Of a stretch of DNA of 64,000 nucleotides, positions 17,032-26,667 are shown piece by piece. Origin of the DNA: CAUZFZ01 sp963579025 (GTDB lineage: Bacteria > Planctomycetota > Planctomycetia > Planctomycetales > Planctomycetaceae); the NCBI GenBank assembly GCA_963579025.1, contig CAUZFZ010000017.1, forward strand, positions 27,642 through 91,641, in the 5' to 3' direction. The notes beneath the pieces were generated by a model that worked only from the letters and a program-made list of their open reading frames with translations, was not told the DNA's origin and did no database searches. Position 1 is the first letter of the stretch. Each line of letters starts with the position of its first letter. A program made the position numbers and the translations under genes.

Positions 17032-20000
17032 ATGACTGACACCTCTCGAACTGTCCGCATCTTCATTTCAAGCCCCGGCGACGTGGTCGACGAACGTGAC
17101 CGGGCGCGGAGAGTGATTGACGGGCTCGGCCGGCAGTATCCCGGGGTCGCACTGCAGCCGATTCTGTGGGAAGACCTCGCGTTGCCAGTCACGGCTTCGT
17201 TTCAGGAAAGCATCGACTTTGTCCTGGACCGTGATCCGATCGACATCGCTGTGTTCATCCTCTGGTCGCGTCTGGGGACTCCGCTGGGCGCCATGATGAC
17301 GCGCCCCGATGGCACGCCGTATCGCAGCGGAACTGAACGCGAGTTCGAACTGATGCTCGCAGCCTTCGAACAAAGCGAACGGCAACGTCCGGTTATTCTC
17401 GCCTATACACGGGATGACGACGCGGGGTTCAAGCAGAAGCTGGCAGAAGTTCCAAACTCGGAGTTGGAAGAATTCATCGCCCAGCAGCGGCTCACCGACG
17501 CTTTTGTCCGCGAACAGTTCTTTGATTCTGAAGGCCACAACATCCGGGCCGTGCAGAGCTATCGGGAACCGGTCGCGTTTTCGCAGCGACTTCGTATCCA
17601 TTTGCGGCACGCCCTTGATGATCTACTGGGAACGAATGCTGGTCCTCGATGGCTGGGCGAACCGTATCGTGGCCTGGATGTTTTTGACGTCGAACACGCA
17701 CCCATCTTCCATGGTCGCGACGAGGAAACCTGCGATCTGCTGCAGCGGCTGCGTGAACAGCGGCGGGCGGGCTGTGCGTTTGTGGTGATCGTCGGAGCCA
17801 GTGGGTCCGGAAAAAGTTCCCTGGCGCGGGCCGGTGTGGCTGCGAGTCTCGTCAACCATGCCGGAGATGACGGCGAGAAACAGTGGCGTGTGGCCGTCTT
17901 CCTGCCTGCTGTCGGCACGACCGGAGTGTCGCAATCGTCTGGCATCGACAGCGAGCAGCAGGCAAAGACCAGTGTGCACAGTCTGTTCGTGTCGCTGACT
18001 GACACGCTGGCCGAAGCCATACCGGAACTCGAAGCCGGCGGAGTGGATCGCGAAACGATCGCAGCCGGTCTCGCAAAGGATTGTGCACTGACCGTGCAGC
18101 TGAGCATCGCCCCGGCATTCAAACGCAGCTCAGCGCACCACACAGATGGTCCCTCCAGAACGGCCGCGCAGCTCGCTGGCTCTCGCCCCCCGTCGCTGCT
18201 CCTCGTGCTCGACCAGCTTGAGGAACTCTGGACCGACCGGAACATTACGACGGAAGTCAGGGAACAGTTCCTGGTCGCCATCGAAGCTATGGCCAGACGG
18301 GACGACATCACGGTTCTGGCGACGCTCCGGAGCGATTTCTATCCGCAGGCCCAACAGTCGTCTGCGTTTCTACGAATGAAGGGCGAGCACGGTCACGTTG
18401 ACCTGATGCCGCCAGGTCCCGCAGCCCTGTCGCGGCTGATCACAGAACCGGCGCGGCTGGCGGGAGTTCAGTTCGAGCGACACGAACAGTCCGGACTGTC
18501 GCTGGATGAGGTCATTCTACAGGACGCCTCCCGCGATCCTGCAGCGTTGCCACTTCTGCAGTATGCACTCGCCGAACTGTACCGTGGGACCCACTTACAA
18601 CCAGCAGAAACTGGCGAAGAAACGAGGCATGGTCCAGGTGAACGCCGCACTGCCGTACGTCTTACGTTCGCGGCGTACGAGTCGCTTGGCGGAGTCGAAG
18701 GAGCGCTGGGCCGACGGGCGGAACAAGCATTCAAGAGCCTCCCGGGTCACGCTCAGGCGGCCCTGAATGAGCTATTGCCGTTGCTGATCACCATCGATGT
18801 GGACGGTGATCAAGCGGCAGTTCGCCGCCGCGTTGCGCTCGCCGACCTGACCACGACTTCGGCTGAGGAGGTCCTGGCCACGTCGATGATTGCTGCCCGT
18901 CTTCTGACCACGGACCGCCAGGGCAATGTCGCGATCGTCAGCTTGACGCATGAGGCATTGTTGCGTCGCTGGGATCGGATCGCGGCCTGGATCACATCGA
19001 ATCGTGAGTACTTGCGTCTGCGAGCCCGCGTCGAACACAACCAGCGCCGCTGGGAAACGCAGGACAAGGACACGACCCTGCTACTTCCGGCCGGTCTTCC
19101 ACTCGAGGAAGCCCGGCAACTGATTGACAACGTCCCGCATGTGCTGGCGGACGATACGTCTGCCTACATTCGCCAGTCTCTCGATCATCACGCTTCGGTT
19201 GCCGCTCGCCGGTCTCGCCGCCGCCGGGCAGTTATTCGGAGCCTGGTCACCTTGACGATGCTCGCAGTGGTCAGTGCTGCCGTCGCCGTGTGGCAGGCCT
19301 TTGAGGCACGTGAACAACGCATGATTGCCGAGCGGGAAACGGCTGACGCCACCGCTGCGGCCAAAGCCGAGCAGGTCGCGAAGGATCGCGCTGTGGTGGA
19401 ACAGAGGCGTGCAATCCGCACTGCCTACAACCTGAGGCTGCGGCGTGTGGCAGACGAGATTCCTTCTGATCCCGAACAGGCACTGTCCATTCTCGCGGAC
19501 TGTCCTGTCGAAATCCGCGACTTCACATGGCGATTATTTCGGAGTCTTTGTCCCACCGGCCGACAACTCAGAGGACACGAGGCCGGGGTCAACGCGGTTT
19601 GCTTTTCACCGGATGGACAGAGTCTCGCAACAGCCAGTGACGATCACACAGTACGCGTCTGGTCTGTCCCGGAACACGAGTGTCGTCAGGTGCTGTCCGG
19701 TCATTCGGACGAAGTCCTTGCGCTGTGCTTTTCTTCCGACGGAGAGCGACTCGTCTCTGGCTCGAAGGATCGAAAGGCAATTGTGTGGAACATCCAGGCG
19801 GGCCAAAGCCCGGAAAGCATCGTCCATGCGACCGACGTCGTGCGCGCCATCGGTTTTGCAGACAACGATAGATTCGTTATTGGGACAGCTGACGGCCAAA
19901 TCCGGCTGGTCAATGTCAAGCCTCCGAATGAAGGAAGTATCGTTGTTAAGGAGGGACCCGCGATTACCTGTATGGCGGTAACGCTGGACGGAGTCATCTA

Positions 20001-21342
20001 TAGCGGCAATGAGGTCGGTACACTGACTGCACGAAATCTCTCGGGTTCGATTCTGGCGTCAGCAGAAACTCGCATCGCACCTGATGATGCGTCAGCGCTC
20101 TGGGCACTTGATGTCAGCCGTGATCACCCGATTGTGCTTGCGGGGACAGTCGACTGGACTGAAAAGAGTCCTTCACATGTTACTCTGAGAGACAAAGAGA
20201 CTTTGCATTGGATAGAAACCATACCTGTCGCAATGCGGGATATTCATGCTGTCGCCGTTTCTGACGATGCCAGTGCCTTTGCCATTGGTGGACTTGCCAC
20301 CGGAGAACTCCACATATGGAAGCGTGACGCGGAACACGCGCACGTTGTACTGCGCGGGCATTCGCAGCAGATCTGGGATGTTGCCTTTGCTCCCGATGAC
20401 AACTCGACACTGGCGTCCGCCTCTTATGACGGCAGCGTCATGCTGTGGAATGCGCCGGCTGACGACTCCCAATTCATTGAATTGCCTGACGACACAATCC
20501 ACGCAATTCTTTCAGCGGATTGTAAACAACTCGCAGTGGCACGGCGCAACAACTCAGTGTTTATCGGTTCGCCACATGACACGGATTCATTTAAGCAGGT
20601 CGTCGCCGCCGGCAAGGATTCTGTGCGTCAGGTGACAATGTCACACGATGGTTCGCGTCTGGCCGCACTAACGGACACGTCTGTGGTTATTCGCGGGCTT
20701 CCAGCGGGCTCGGCAGCACTCTCAATTGCAACGGAGCATCCTGCGCTGAGTGTCGCGTTCAATGCGGATGGTCACCACATTGGCGTTGCCTTTGCGAATG
20801 GACTGGTTCGGCTGTACGCAGTTCACACCAGCAAACTCATCACTGAATTGAGACTTGCCGAAGCAGCGGGATTGACGCTGTTCTCGCCATATACAGGCCA
20901 CTATTTTGCCTGTTCCGACGCGAAGTCCACGGCGTTCGTCGACATCGTTGAGGGGGCAGGGGGACTGTCCTTCAATCTGAGTGACTCGCAGGTCCTCTGT
21001 GCTGCCTTTTCGCCGGACGGTCAAAGTCTTGCATGTGGATGCTACGACGGACGAATACGCATTGTCACGCTGGCAGAGGAGCAGCCGCGTCTTGAAATAC
21101 CAGCACACCGGTCCGCTGTCCTGTCTGTTGACTGGTCACCCGATGGCAAGACTCTGGTATCAATCGGCGACGGAGATTCAATCCGGGCCTGGGATCCCGT
21201 CAATGGACAGTTTCGGGCCGCAATTGGCGGATCACAATCCAGAGAGAGTCGGCTGCGATTCAATTCGGACAGCTCGCAGCTCTACTCCGTCAGTGCGTCA
21301 AGAATTCGATACTGGACTGCGCTCGACGGATCGGACCGGTGA
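17032..21342 (+). CDS. DUF4062-STAND NTPase-TM-WD40 protein
   Basis: About 1436 residues from ATG 17032 (MTDTSRTVRIFISSPGDV). Residues about 5-100 are a DUF4062 domain (IFISSPGDVVDERDRARR), a TIR-like fold. A STAND-type NTPase follows, with Walker A GASGSGKSS at 255-263 and Walker B LLLVLDQLEELW with Asp394. A single hydrophobic segment at about 736-757 precedes a short coiled coil. From about residue 844 I count 14 WD40-like units, some degenerate (first RGHEAGVNAVCFSPDGQSLA), enough for two seven-bladed propellers. The layout is effector-like domain, switch NTPase and ligand-sensing propellers, as in signalling or conflict (immune-like) STAND proteins; antiphage activity is not shown. The stop directly abuts the convergent gene at 21343. 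Confidence 0.88.
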   Translation: MTDTSRTVRIFISSPGDVVDERDRARRVIDGLGRQYPGVALQPILWEDLALPVTASFQESIDFVLDRDPIDIAVFILWSRLGTPLGAMMTRPDGTPYRSGTEREFELMLAAFEQSERQRPVILAYTRDDDAGFKQKLAEVPNSELEEFIAQQRLTDAFVREQFFDSEGHNIRAVQSYREPVAFSQRLRIHLRHALDDLLGTNAGPRWLGEPYRGLDVFDVEHAPIFHGRDEETCDLLQRLREQRRAGCAFVVIVGASGSGKSSLARAGVAASLVNHAGDDGEKQWRVAVFLPAVGTTGVSQSSGIDSEQQAKTSVHSLFVSLTDTLAEAIPELEAGGVDRETIAAGLAKDCALTVQLSIAPAFKRSSAHHTDGPSRTAAQLAGSRPPSLLLVLDQLEELWTDRNITTEVREQFLVAIEAMARRDDITVLATLRSDFYPQAQQSSAFLRMKGEHGHVDLMPPGPAALSRLITEPARLAGVQFERHEQSGLSLDEVILQDASRDPAALPLLQYALAELYRGTHLQPAETGEETRHGPGERRTAVRLTFAAYESLGGVEGALGRRAEQAFKSLPGHAQAALNELLPLLITIDVDGDQAAVRRRVALADLTTTSAEEVLATSMIAARLLTTDRQGNVAIVSLTHEALLRRWDRIAAWITSNREYLRLRARVEHNQRRWETQDKDTTLLLPAGLPLEEARQLIDNVPHVLADDTSAYIRQSLDHHASVAARRSRRRRAVIRSLVTLTMLAVVSAAVAVWQAFEAREQRMIAERETADATAAAKAEQVAKDRAVVEQRRAIRTAYNLRLRRVADEIPSDPEQALSILADCPVEIRDFTWRLFRSLCPTGRQLRGHEAGVNAVCFSPDGQSLATASDDHTVRVWSVPEHECRQVLSGHSDEVLALCFSSDGERLVSGSKDRKAIVWNIQAGQSPESIVHATDVVRAIGFADNDRFVIGTADGQIRLVNVKPPNEGSIVVKEGPAITCMAVTLDGVIYSGNEVGTLTARNLSGSILASAETRIAPDDASALWALDVSRDHPIVLAGTVDWTEKSPSHVTLRDKETLHWIETIPVAMRDIHAVAVSDDASAFAIGGLATGELHIWKRDAEHAHVVLRGHSQQIWDVAFAPDDNSTLASASYDGSVMLWNAPADDSQFIELPDDTIHAILSADCKQLAVARRNNSVFIGSPHDTDSFKQVVAAGKDSVRQVTMSHDGSRLAALTDTSVVIRGLPAGSAALSIATEHPALSVAFNADGHHIGVAFANGLVRLYAVHTSKLITELRLAEAAGLTLFSPYTGHYFACSDAKSTAFVDIVEGAGGLSFNLSDSQVLCAAFSPDGQSLACGCYDGRIRIVTLAEEQPRLEIPAHRSAVLSVDWSPDGKTLVSIGDGDSIRAWDPVNGQFRAAIGGSQSRESRLRFNSDSSQLYSVSASRIRYWTALDGSDR

Positions 21343-22401
21343 TCAGTAGGCGCTGAGGCTCACTCGGATAGTAGCACTCGATCCTTCGGGAATGCTGAGC
21401 TTCCGAGAGTACGTGTAACGTCGCACGCCAGACCACCACGAATAGACGCGGTATTCCCCAGGCGGCAGCTTGCGTCTAAAGACGCCTGTGGTACTGCCAA
21501 GTTCGTCCCAGACGCGACGATTGCTGTTGACCATTTTGAGTGGGTAAATGATGTCAAAACGTCTCTCATCGAGGTAGAACAGTTCTGCCCGGGCCGGTGT
21601 CGTCGTAATCTCAACCCCCCCGTCGAATCGTCCGGCTGGCGCCGCACAAGGACTTGGACCGGCAAGTCGCGCTGACTTGCCAAGCCGTTCGAAGTGGCGA
21701 ATGACTGCTCGGTCGAGCTTCTCAAAACCACTTCTCAGGTCGGCCGCAAGTGAGCGGTACAGCTCCTGATCGGAACCTTGAAACCGGTCAATTCGATTGA
21801 GCTGGCCAATGATGTTGTTTTCCGTGGCCGCGATTTCGCTGGAGGTCAGCCAATCTGAGTGATAGCGACGAAATCTCTCGAGGACTGACTGTAATCTGTT
21901 CGGATAGTCGAGCGGCCAAGCCTCTGAGGCTCCAATTTCGCGGTGCCATCGATTGCACTTGTCGCACTGATATCTCCCGCTTTTGCATGTTTCAAACTCG
22001 TAATAGACCACATTGGAATTCTGACGTGATGTCCCCTTAACAAATCCGCCAGGGTCGGCGTTGGCCACATCCCTGGACACCATCTGGCGGTACCAGACAC
22101 CGCGCGTAATTGACAGGGCACTGTGGTTTCTGGCAGCCAGCGACGCGACATGCTGTCCTAATCGCGGGCTCAGGGGGCAATTGGGATCATCAACCAGACA
22201 CTGCGCCAGCTTCATACCGCAGCCACAGGTACAGTCTTCTTCACGCAGCATTTCGAGGGCTTCTGCTCGCTGCCGAGTCGTAAGACCGCGCAGGCTGACC
22301 TTTGAGAAGGACGTGGCGTTTCGCCATGCCTGCGGATACGCGGTCGTTCCCGTCAGCCCCAACACGAACAAAACCTGCCACGCAATTGCGATCGTTCTCA
22401 C
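21343..22401 (-). CDS. Secreted Cys-rich protein of unknown function
   Basis: 352 residues with a signal peptide (MRTIAIAWQVLFVLGLTGTTAYPQA). Residues 57-75 hold a dense motif, CTCGCGMKLAQC then C75 in DDPNCPLSP. It resembles the CxCxC-x6-C-x6-C segments of planctomycete secreted proteins and loosely the CcmH Cys motif. C139, C146 and C149 (QCDKCNRW) could bind metal with it. The C-terminal third is beta-rich and PEGA-like (VEITTTPARAELFY, RKLPPGEYRVYSW). The helical middle is unassigned. Convergent and back-to-back with the STAND gene. Redox or metal binding is inference. Confidence 0.75.
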   Translation of the reverse strand: MRTIAIAWQVLFVLGLTGTTAYPQAWRNATSFSKVSLRGLTTRQRAEALEMLREEDCTCGCGMKLAQCLVDDPNCPLSPRLGQHVASLAARNHSALSITRGVWYRQMVSRDVANADPGGFVKGTSRQNSNVVYYEFETCKSGRYQCDKCNRWHREIGASEAWPLDYPNRLQSVLERFRRYHSDWLTSSEIAATENNIIGQLNRIDRFQGSDQELYRSLAADLRSGFEKLDRAVIRHFERLGKSARLAGPSPCAAPAGRFDGGVEITTTPARAELFYLDERRFDIIYPLKMVNSNRRVWDELGSTTGVFRRKLPPGEYRVYSWWSGVRRYTYSRKLSIPEGSSATIRVSLSAY

Positions 22402-22673
22402 TGGATTCTCCCGGATGCAAGAGTTGTCTGCTCACACGTGTCCGGTAGTGTTAAGCGAAACTCACGTCGGAAGAAAGTCTGCGTTGATGCCGCGTGCTCC
22501 ATAGTGACTCGCGACGAAACTTACGTAACCCAATTGTGCAAACTTGCAGTCCACGCTGTTAGCCGATTTGTCACGAGTATTTCGAGTCTCCATGCGAGCG
22601 GGAATCGTCGGCACTGCAGTTCTGCGGCAGACAAATCCCGCCCTGCAACTCGGATTCTGAGCTCGCCGGAACG

Positions 22674-24068
22674 TTAGCTCAGACCCGGGATCGGTTCCCA
22701 GGTGGATGCGGCTCGTGCGACTTCCGGCGGGACTCCCTGCGCGATTCTCAGTTCAGACACATCGAACAGTGTGCCCATAATCGTTGCGATCAGGTTTCGA
22801 ATACCGATCGGTTCCGTTCGCGGCGTACCACCGTCACGTGCCGACTGGCCAATCACCTGCCCCATTTGCAATCCGCCGCCGGAGACCATCAGCGGAGCCA
22901 GGTTGCCCCAGTGATCGCGGCCGCCTCTGGCATTGATGCGTGGCGTGCGTCCCATTTCTCCGCAGCACACCAGCAGGATGTCGTCACTGAGACCACGGGC
23001 TTCGACGTCTTCAATGAAGGCCGACATCGCGTGGTCAAACGGCGTGCCCATGTAACGCATGCCCTCTTCGACGGTGGCATTATTCACGTCCGCGTGCATG
23101 TCCCAGACGAAGTTGGTGGTCACCGTGACGAAGCCGCACCCGGCTTCACACAGACGCCGGGACAGCAGCATCAGCTTGCCGAGTGACTTCGCGTTGTCGA
23201 CGTAGTTGTTGTAGTTGTTCCAGTGACGGCTGATTTGCTCCGGACGCAGCAGCGGGGCCGTGTCGTATCGTTCCAGAGTGCGCGGGTCCTCTTTGGTCAG
23301 ATCGAAAGCATCGGCCACTCCACCGAGAATGGTCGAAAACGCCTGCTCGCGGACTCGGTCCAGGCCGCTCAGCTCGCCCGCCTGGTCAAAGGACCATTTG
23401 ACCTCATCCAGCCCGGACAACAGGGCTCGCCGATCGCCCAGCCGGTCCAGTGGCAGGTTCAGCTTAAGGTTCTCCTGGGCCTGCCCGCCGGAACCCGGAA
23501 TGAACGGGGCGTAAACACTTCCGAAGTTTCCCGACGACTCGAATTTTCCAAAGCCGCTGGTACGCGGCCGAGTTGTCGGGTCGACGGATTTCGGGAACAG
23601 AGCCACATTCGTCGGCATCCCGCTATCGGGACGATTGGTCCCTGCGATCCGTGAGTAGATCGATCCGAGATTCGCGTTGAACGAATCAGCGCTCACAATC
23701 GGCTTGATGTCGTGGTTGCCGTTGCCTGTCACAAACGAACGGGCGATCGACGTCTTATCTGCCAGCTTCGCCAGCTTCGGAAACGTTCCGCCGTATGTGA
23801 TTCCCGGCAGTGATGTCGCCAGTTCGCCGGTCGCACTGCGGATTCCTGATGGCGCCTCCATTTTTGGATCGAATGTCTCGATCTGGCTTGGCCCGCCATG
23901 CATGAACACGAACACGACTGATTTTCCGGTCGCGAGAGACCCACCGCTGGCCGCGCCAGTGGTTCCACTCAACAGATCGGACAGCGTCAGACCACCCAGG
24001 CCCAGACTGCCGATTCGCAGGAAATCCCGGCGTGACAACGGATTATTGAAGTCGCCAATCGAAAGCAT
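22674..24068 (-). CDS. DUF1501 family protein, Tat-exported
   Basis: About 464 residues from ATG 24068 (MLSIGDFNNPLSRRDFLRIGSLG); an upstream in-frame start at 24149 is less likely. The twin-arginine motif RRDFLRIG with a hydrophobic follow-up marks Tat export. The body is DUF1501, a sulfatase/alkaline-phosphatase-like fold abundant in planctomycetes: VFVFMHGGPSQIETFDPK, DDILLVCCGEMGRTPR and RGGRDHWGNLAPLMVSGGG. Family members usually sit beside PSCyt/DUF1553 cytochrome genes, but no such partner is next to this one. The enzymatic activity is unknown. Confidence 0.93.
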   Translation of the reverse strand: MLSIGDFNNPLSRRDFLRIGSLGLGGLTLSDLLSGTTGAASGGSLATGKSVVFVFMHGGPSQIETFDPKMEAPSGIRSATGELATSLPGITYGGTFPKLAKLADKTSIARSFVTGNGNHDIKPIVSADSFNANLGSIYSRIAGTNRPDSGMPTNVALFPKSVDPTTRPRTSGFGKFESSGNFGSVYAPFIPGSGGQAQENLKLNLPLDRLGDRRALLSGLDEVKWSFDQAGELSGLDRVREQAFSTILGGVADAFDLTKEDPRTLERYDTAPLLRPEQISRHWNNYNNYVDNAKSLGKLMLLSRRLCEAGCGFVTVTTNFVWDMHADVNNATVEEGMRYMGTPFDHAMSAFIEDVEARGLSDDILLVCCGEMGRTPRINARGGRDHWGNLAPLMVSGGGLQMGQVIGQSARDGGTPRTEPIGIRNLIATIMGTLFDVSELRIAQGVPPEVARAASTWEPIPGLS

Positions 24069-24299
24069 CACTCGTCTCCCGAGAGCTATCAGCTCTGGAA
24101 CAGATACGTTGAACTGCGCTGTTGTAGATATCGAGCGTCCCTGATGCATTCAATAGAGGAATCGCTGTGCTGCCAGCATCAGCAGCGACTCGGGTTAAAT
24201 CGGTATCAGTGTTTGCGGATGCATGGCAGACTCGAACTCCTCAATTAACATGCCGGTCGCACTCAGGTCTCGCCAGACATTCCACGCAGCCGTACAGAA

Positions 24300-25799
24300 A
24301 TGCCGTTTCAACACCTCTCCGAGTTTCTGGACTTCCTCGCCGACCGGGGGGAGCTTGTTCGCGTTGGCGTTGAAGTCAGTGCGACGCACGAGTTGGCCGC
24401 CATCGCCGACCGTGTCATTCGCGAATCCGGCCCGGCAGTGGTGTTCGAGAATGTCGACGGCAAGACGTTTCCGGCTGTGACGGGACTGTTCGGTACCGAA
24501 CAGCGGCTGCTGCAGGCGCTGGGGGTCGACTCGTACGACATCATTGCTGACCGGATCACGTCACTGGTTCAACCGGATTTGCCGGCTGGCTGGCTGGATG
24601 CCCTGCAGCTCGTTCCGCGTTTCGCTGAGGTGATGCAGTGGCCACCACGGCTCACGGATACGGCGATTTCGCAACAGGTTGTCCACATGGGCAGCGACGT
24701 CGATCTGGGTCGCTTGCCCGCTGTGAAATGCTGGCCGGGTGACGAGCAGTTCGCTCTGACGGCAACGCAGGTCTACATGGAGCGTTCGGTTCCGCGACGT
24801 GACGGAGCGGTCGTGGCCGATAATGACGAGGCTTCCGGCCCGGCACGTCTACGCACAGCCGATTGCGTTTCGGTGGTGATCGCCGACAGTCGCTCGGTAG
24901 TCCTGTGTCTGACGCCGCACGACGAAGCGTGGCGAGTTGTGGAAGCGGCTCGCGACGAAGGCCGACAACTGCCCGTGTCCGTAGTACTGGGTGGCGACCC
25001 GCTACTCACGCTCGCGGCGGACATGCCACTTCCCCCGTACGCGGATCCGCTTGTGTTCGCGGGATTCCTGCGAGGCGCACCGGTCACAGTTGCCAGGGCG
25101 CGCAGCGTGGACATTCATGTTCCGGCCGATGCGGACGTCGTGCTGGAAGGATTGATCGATCCCAACGAGCCGTTTCGTACGATTCCCAATGTCGCGACTC
25201 CGACGGGATTCCACGGTGTTGCGGCGGATGGCGTGCTGATGCAGGTGACCGCTGTCACGCAGCGGGCAAATCCAATCGTGCCTCTGACCATTCCGGCGAG
25301 ACCGCCGAGTGAGGCTTCTGTCCTGGCACGTGCGGCCGAGCGGATTCTGCTGCCGCTTGTCCGTATCGGGATTCCCGAACTGGTTGATCTGCGTCTGCCA
25401 CCTGCCGGGGCGCATCGGAACATCGCGTTCGCCAGCGTGTCCAAGTCCTACCCGCAGCAGTCCCGGCAGGTCATGAATGCACTGTGGGGTATGCGGAGGT
25501 TGAGTACGGTCAAGCTGCTGGTCGTCGTTGATGCGGGTGTTGATGTGCAGGATGACGACGCGGTCTGGTTTGAAGTCGGAGCGAATGCGCATCCGGGGCG
25601 TGATGTGATCTTCTCGGAAGGTCCGGCAGACATGTTGGATCATGCGACTCCGGTTGTCGGTGTGGGACACCGCATGGGAATCGACGCGACTCGCAAACTG
25701 CCGGGTGAGGGTCACACGCGTCCGTGGCCGGAACGGTTGGCCGTTGATCGAGAGACCGCGGAACTTGTCCAGCGTCGGTGGTCGGAATACGGGTTTTGA
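24300..25799 (+). CDS. UbiD-family decarboxylase
   Basis: 499 residues, full length for UbiD-type prenylated-FMN decarboxylases. Matches to the family include the N-terminal RVGVEVSATHELAAIADRV, the VVFENVDG strand, and the C-terminal NALWGMRRLSTVKLLVVVD, DVIFSEGPADMLDHATP and GIDATRKLPGEGH. It sits 88 bases upstream of a UbiE/MenG methyltransferase gene on the same strand, so a role in menaquinone or ubiquinone-type quinone synthesis (MqnL/UbiD step) is likely. I do not assign a symbol because UbiD paralogues act on many aromatic acids. A UbiX-type flavin prenyltransferase is not seen nearby. Confidence 0.88.
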   Translation: MPFQHLSEFLDFLADRGELVRVGVEVSATHELAAIADRVIRESGPAVVFENVDGKTFPAVTGLFGTEQRLLQALGVDSYDIIADRITSLVQPDLPAGWLDALQLVPRFAEVMQWPPRLTDTAISQQVVHMGSDVDLGRLPAVKCWPGDEQFALTATQVYMERSVPRRDGAVVADNDEASGPARLRTADCVSVVIADSRSVVLCLTPHDEAWRVVEAARDEGRQLPVSVVLGGDPLLTLAADMPLPPYADPLVFAGFLRGAPVTVARARSVDIHVPADADVVLEGLIDPNEPFRTIPNVATPTGFHGVAADGVLMQVTAVTQRANPIVPLTIPARPPSEASVLARAAERILLPLVRIGIPELVDLRLPPAGAHRNIAFASVSKSYPQQSRQVMNALWGMRRLSTVKLLVVVDAGVDVQDDDAVWFEVGANAHPGRDVIFSEGPADMLDHATPVVGVGHRMGIDATRKLPGEGHTRPWPERLAVDRETAELVQRRWSEYGF

Positions 25800-25887
25800 G
25801 AGATTGACCGGTCGCGTCCTGGATTTTCCTGCCTGCGTTGAAACCGGCTGATCGCACAGGGCGAGCCAGCCGCTTTGGAGACGACAC

Positions 25888-26646
25888 GTGACGTCCACTG
25901 TGAACGATGAAACCGTCGACAAGTCTGGCGAGCGCATTCAGCGCATGTTCGGTGAGATCTCTGGCCGGTACGACTTTCTGAACCATTTTCTGTCCGGCGG
26001 GACGGACATCTACTGGCGTTGGCGAACTGTGCGTCGAGTGGCACCGCAAGGCGACACACCGATCCTCGACGTCTGCTGCGGCACGGGTGATCTCGCGATC
26101 GCTTACTGGAAAAAAGGTCGGCGGCGGGTGTCCGTTGTCGGGACGGATTTCACACCGGAGATGATCGAGCTGGCTCAAAGCAAGGCCGTTCGATTGGGTT
26201 CGGCTGCCGATCCAGAATCGAAATCCGGAATCCAGTTTCACGTTGCGGATACGCTGCAGCTTCCGTTTGACGATGACTCGTTCCAGATAGTCTCCGTGGC
26301 CTTTGGGCTGCGGAATGTTTCCGACACGGTCCGTGGACTGCGGGAAATGACACGCGTGTGTGCCCCCGGTGGTCGAGTCGCCGTGCTGGAATTCTCGATG
26401 CCGCGCAACCGACTGTTTGGAGCCGTTTACCGCTGGTACTTTCGCAACATACTGCCACGCATCGGCCAGCTCATCGCGCGTAACCGCGAGGCCGCCTACA
26501 AATACCTGCCGCAATCAGTCTCGGAATTTCCACAAGGGGACGAGCTGACCGGGCTGATGCATGAGGCCGGCCTGGTGGAATCGACCTGGACAACGCTGAC
26601 GTTCGGAATAGCGACGCTGTATGTCGGCGTAAAACCCGGCGCGTAA
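25888..26646 (+). CDS. ubiE: Demethylmenaquinone methyltransferase (UbiE/MenG)
   Basis: 252 residues from GTG 25888, with GGAG seven bases upstream. The SAM-dependent methyltransferase motif is DVCCGTGDLA, with MFGEISGRYDFLNHFLSGG at the N-terminus and FGLRNVSD plus GGRVAVLEFSMP later, all typical of UbiE/MenG. It catalyses the C-methylation of the quinone ring in menaquinone (or ubiquinone) synthesis. Downstream of the UbiD-like gene, and probably in one transcript. Convergent with the malic enzyme gene, only 21 bases away. Confidence 0.93.
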   Translation: MTSTVNDETVDKSGERIQRMFGEISGRYDFLNHFLSGGTDIYWRWRTVRRVAPQGDTPILDVCCGTGDLAIAYWKKGRRRVSVVGTDFTPEMIELAQSKAVRLGSAADPESKSGIQFHVADTLQLPFDDDSFQIVSVAFGLRNVSDTVRGLREMTRVCAPGGRVAVLEFSMPRNRLFGAVYRWYFRNILPRIGQLIARNREAAYKYLPQSVSEFPQGDELTGLMHEAGLVESTWTTLTFGIATLYVGVKPGA

Positions 26647-26667
26647 ATTATCGGGCATGACGGGTCG

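Noticed and set aside
25510..26514. Minus-strand open frames over the ubiD-like and ubiE genes
   Set aside because: Both plus-strand genes are full-length with intact motifs. The antisense products are not protein-like.
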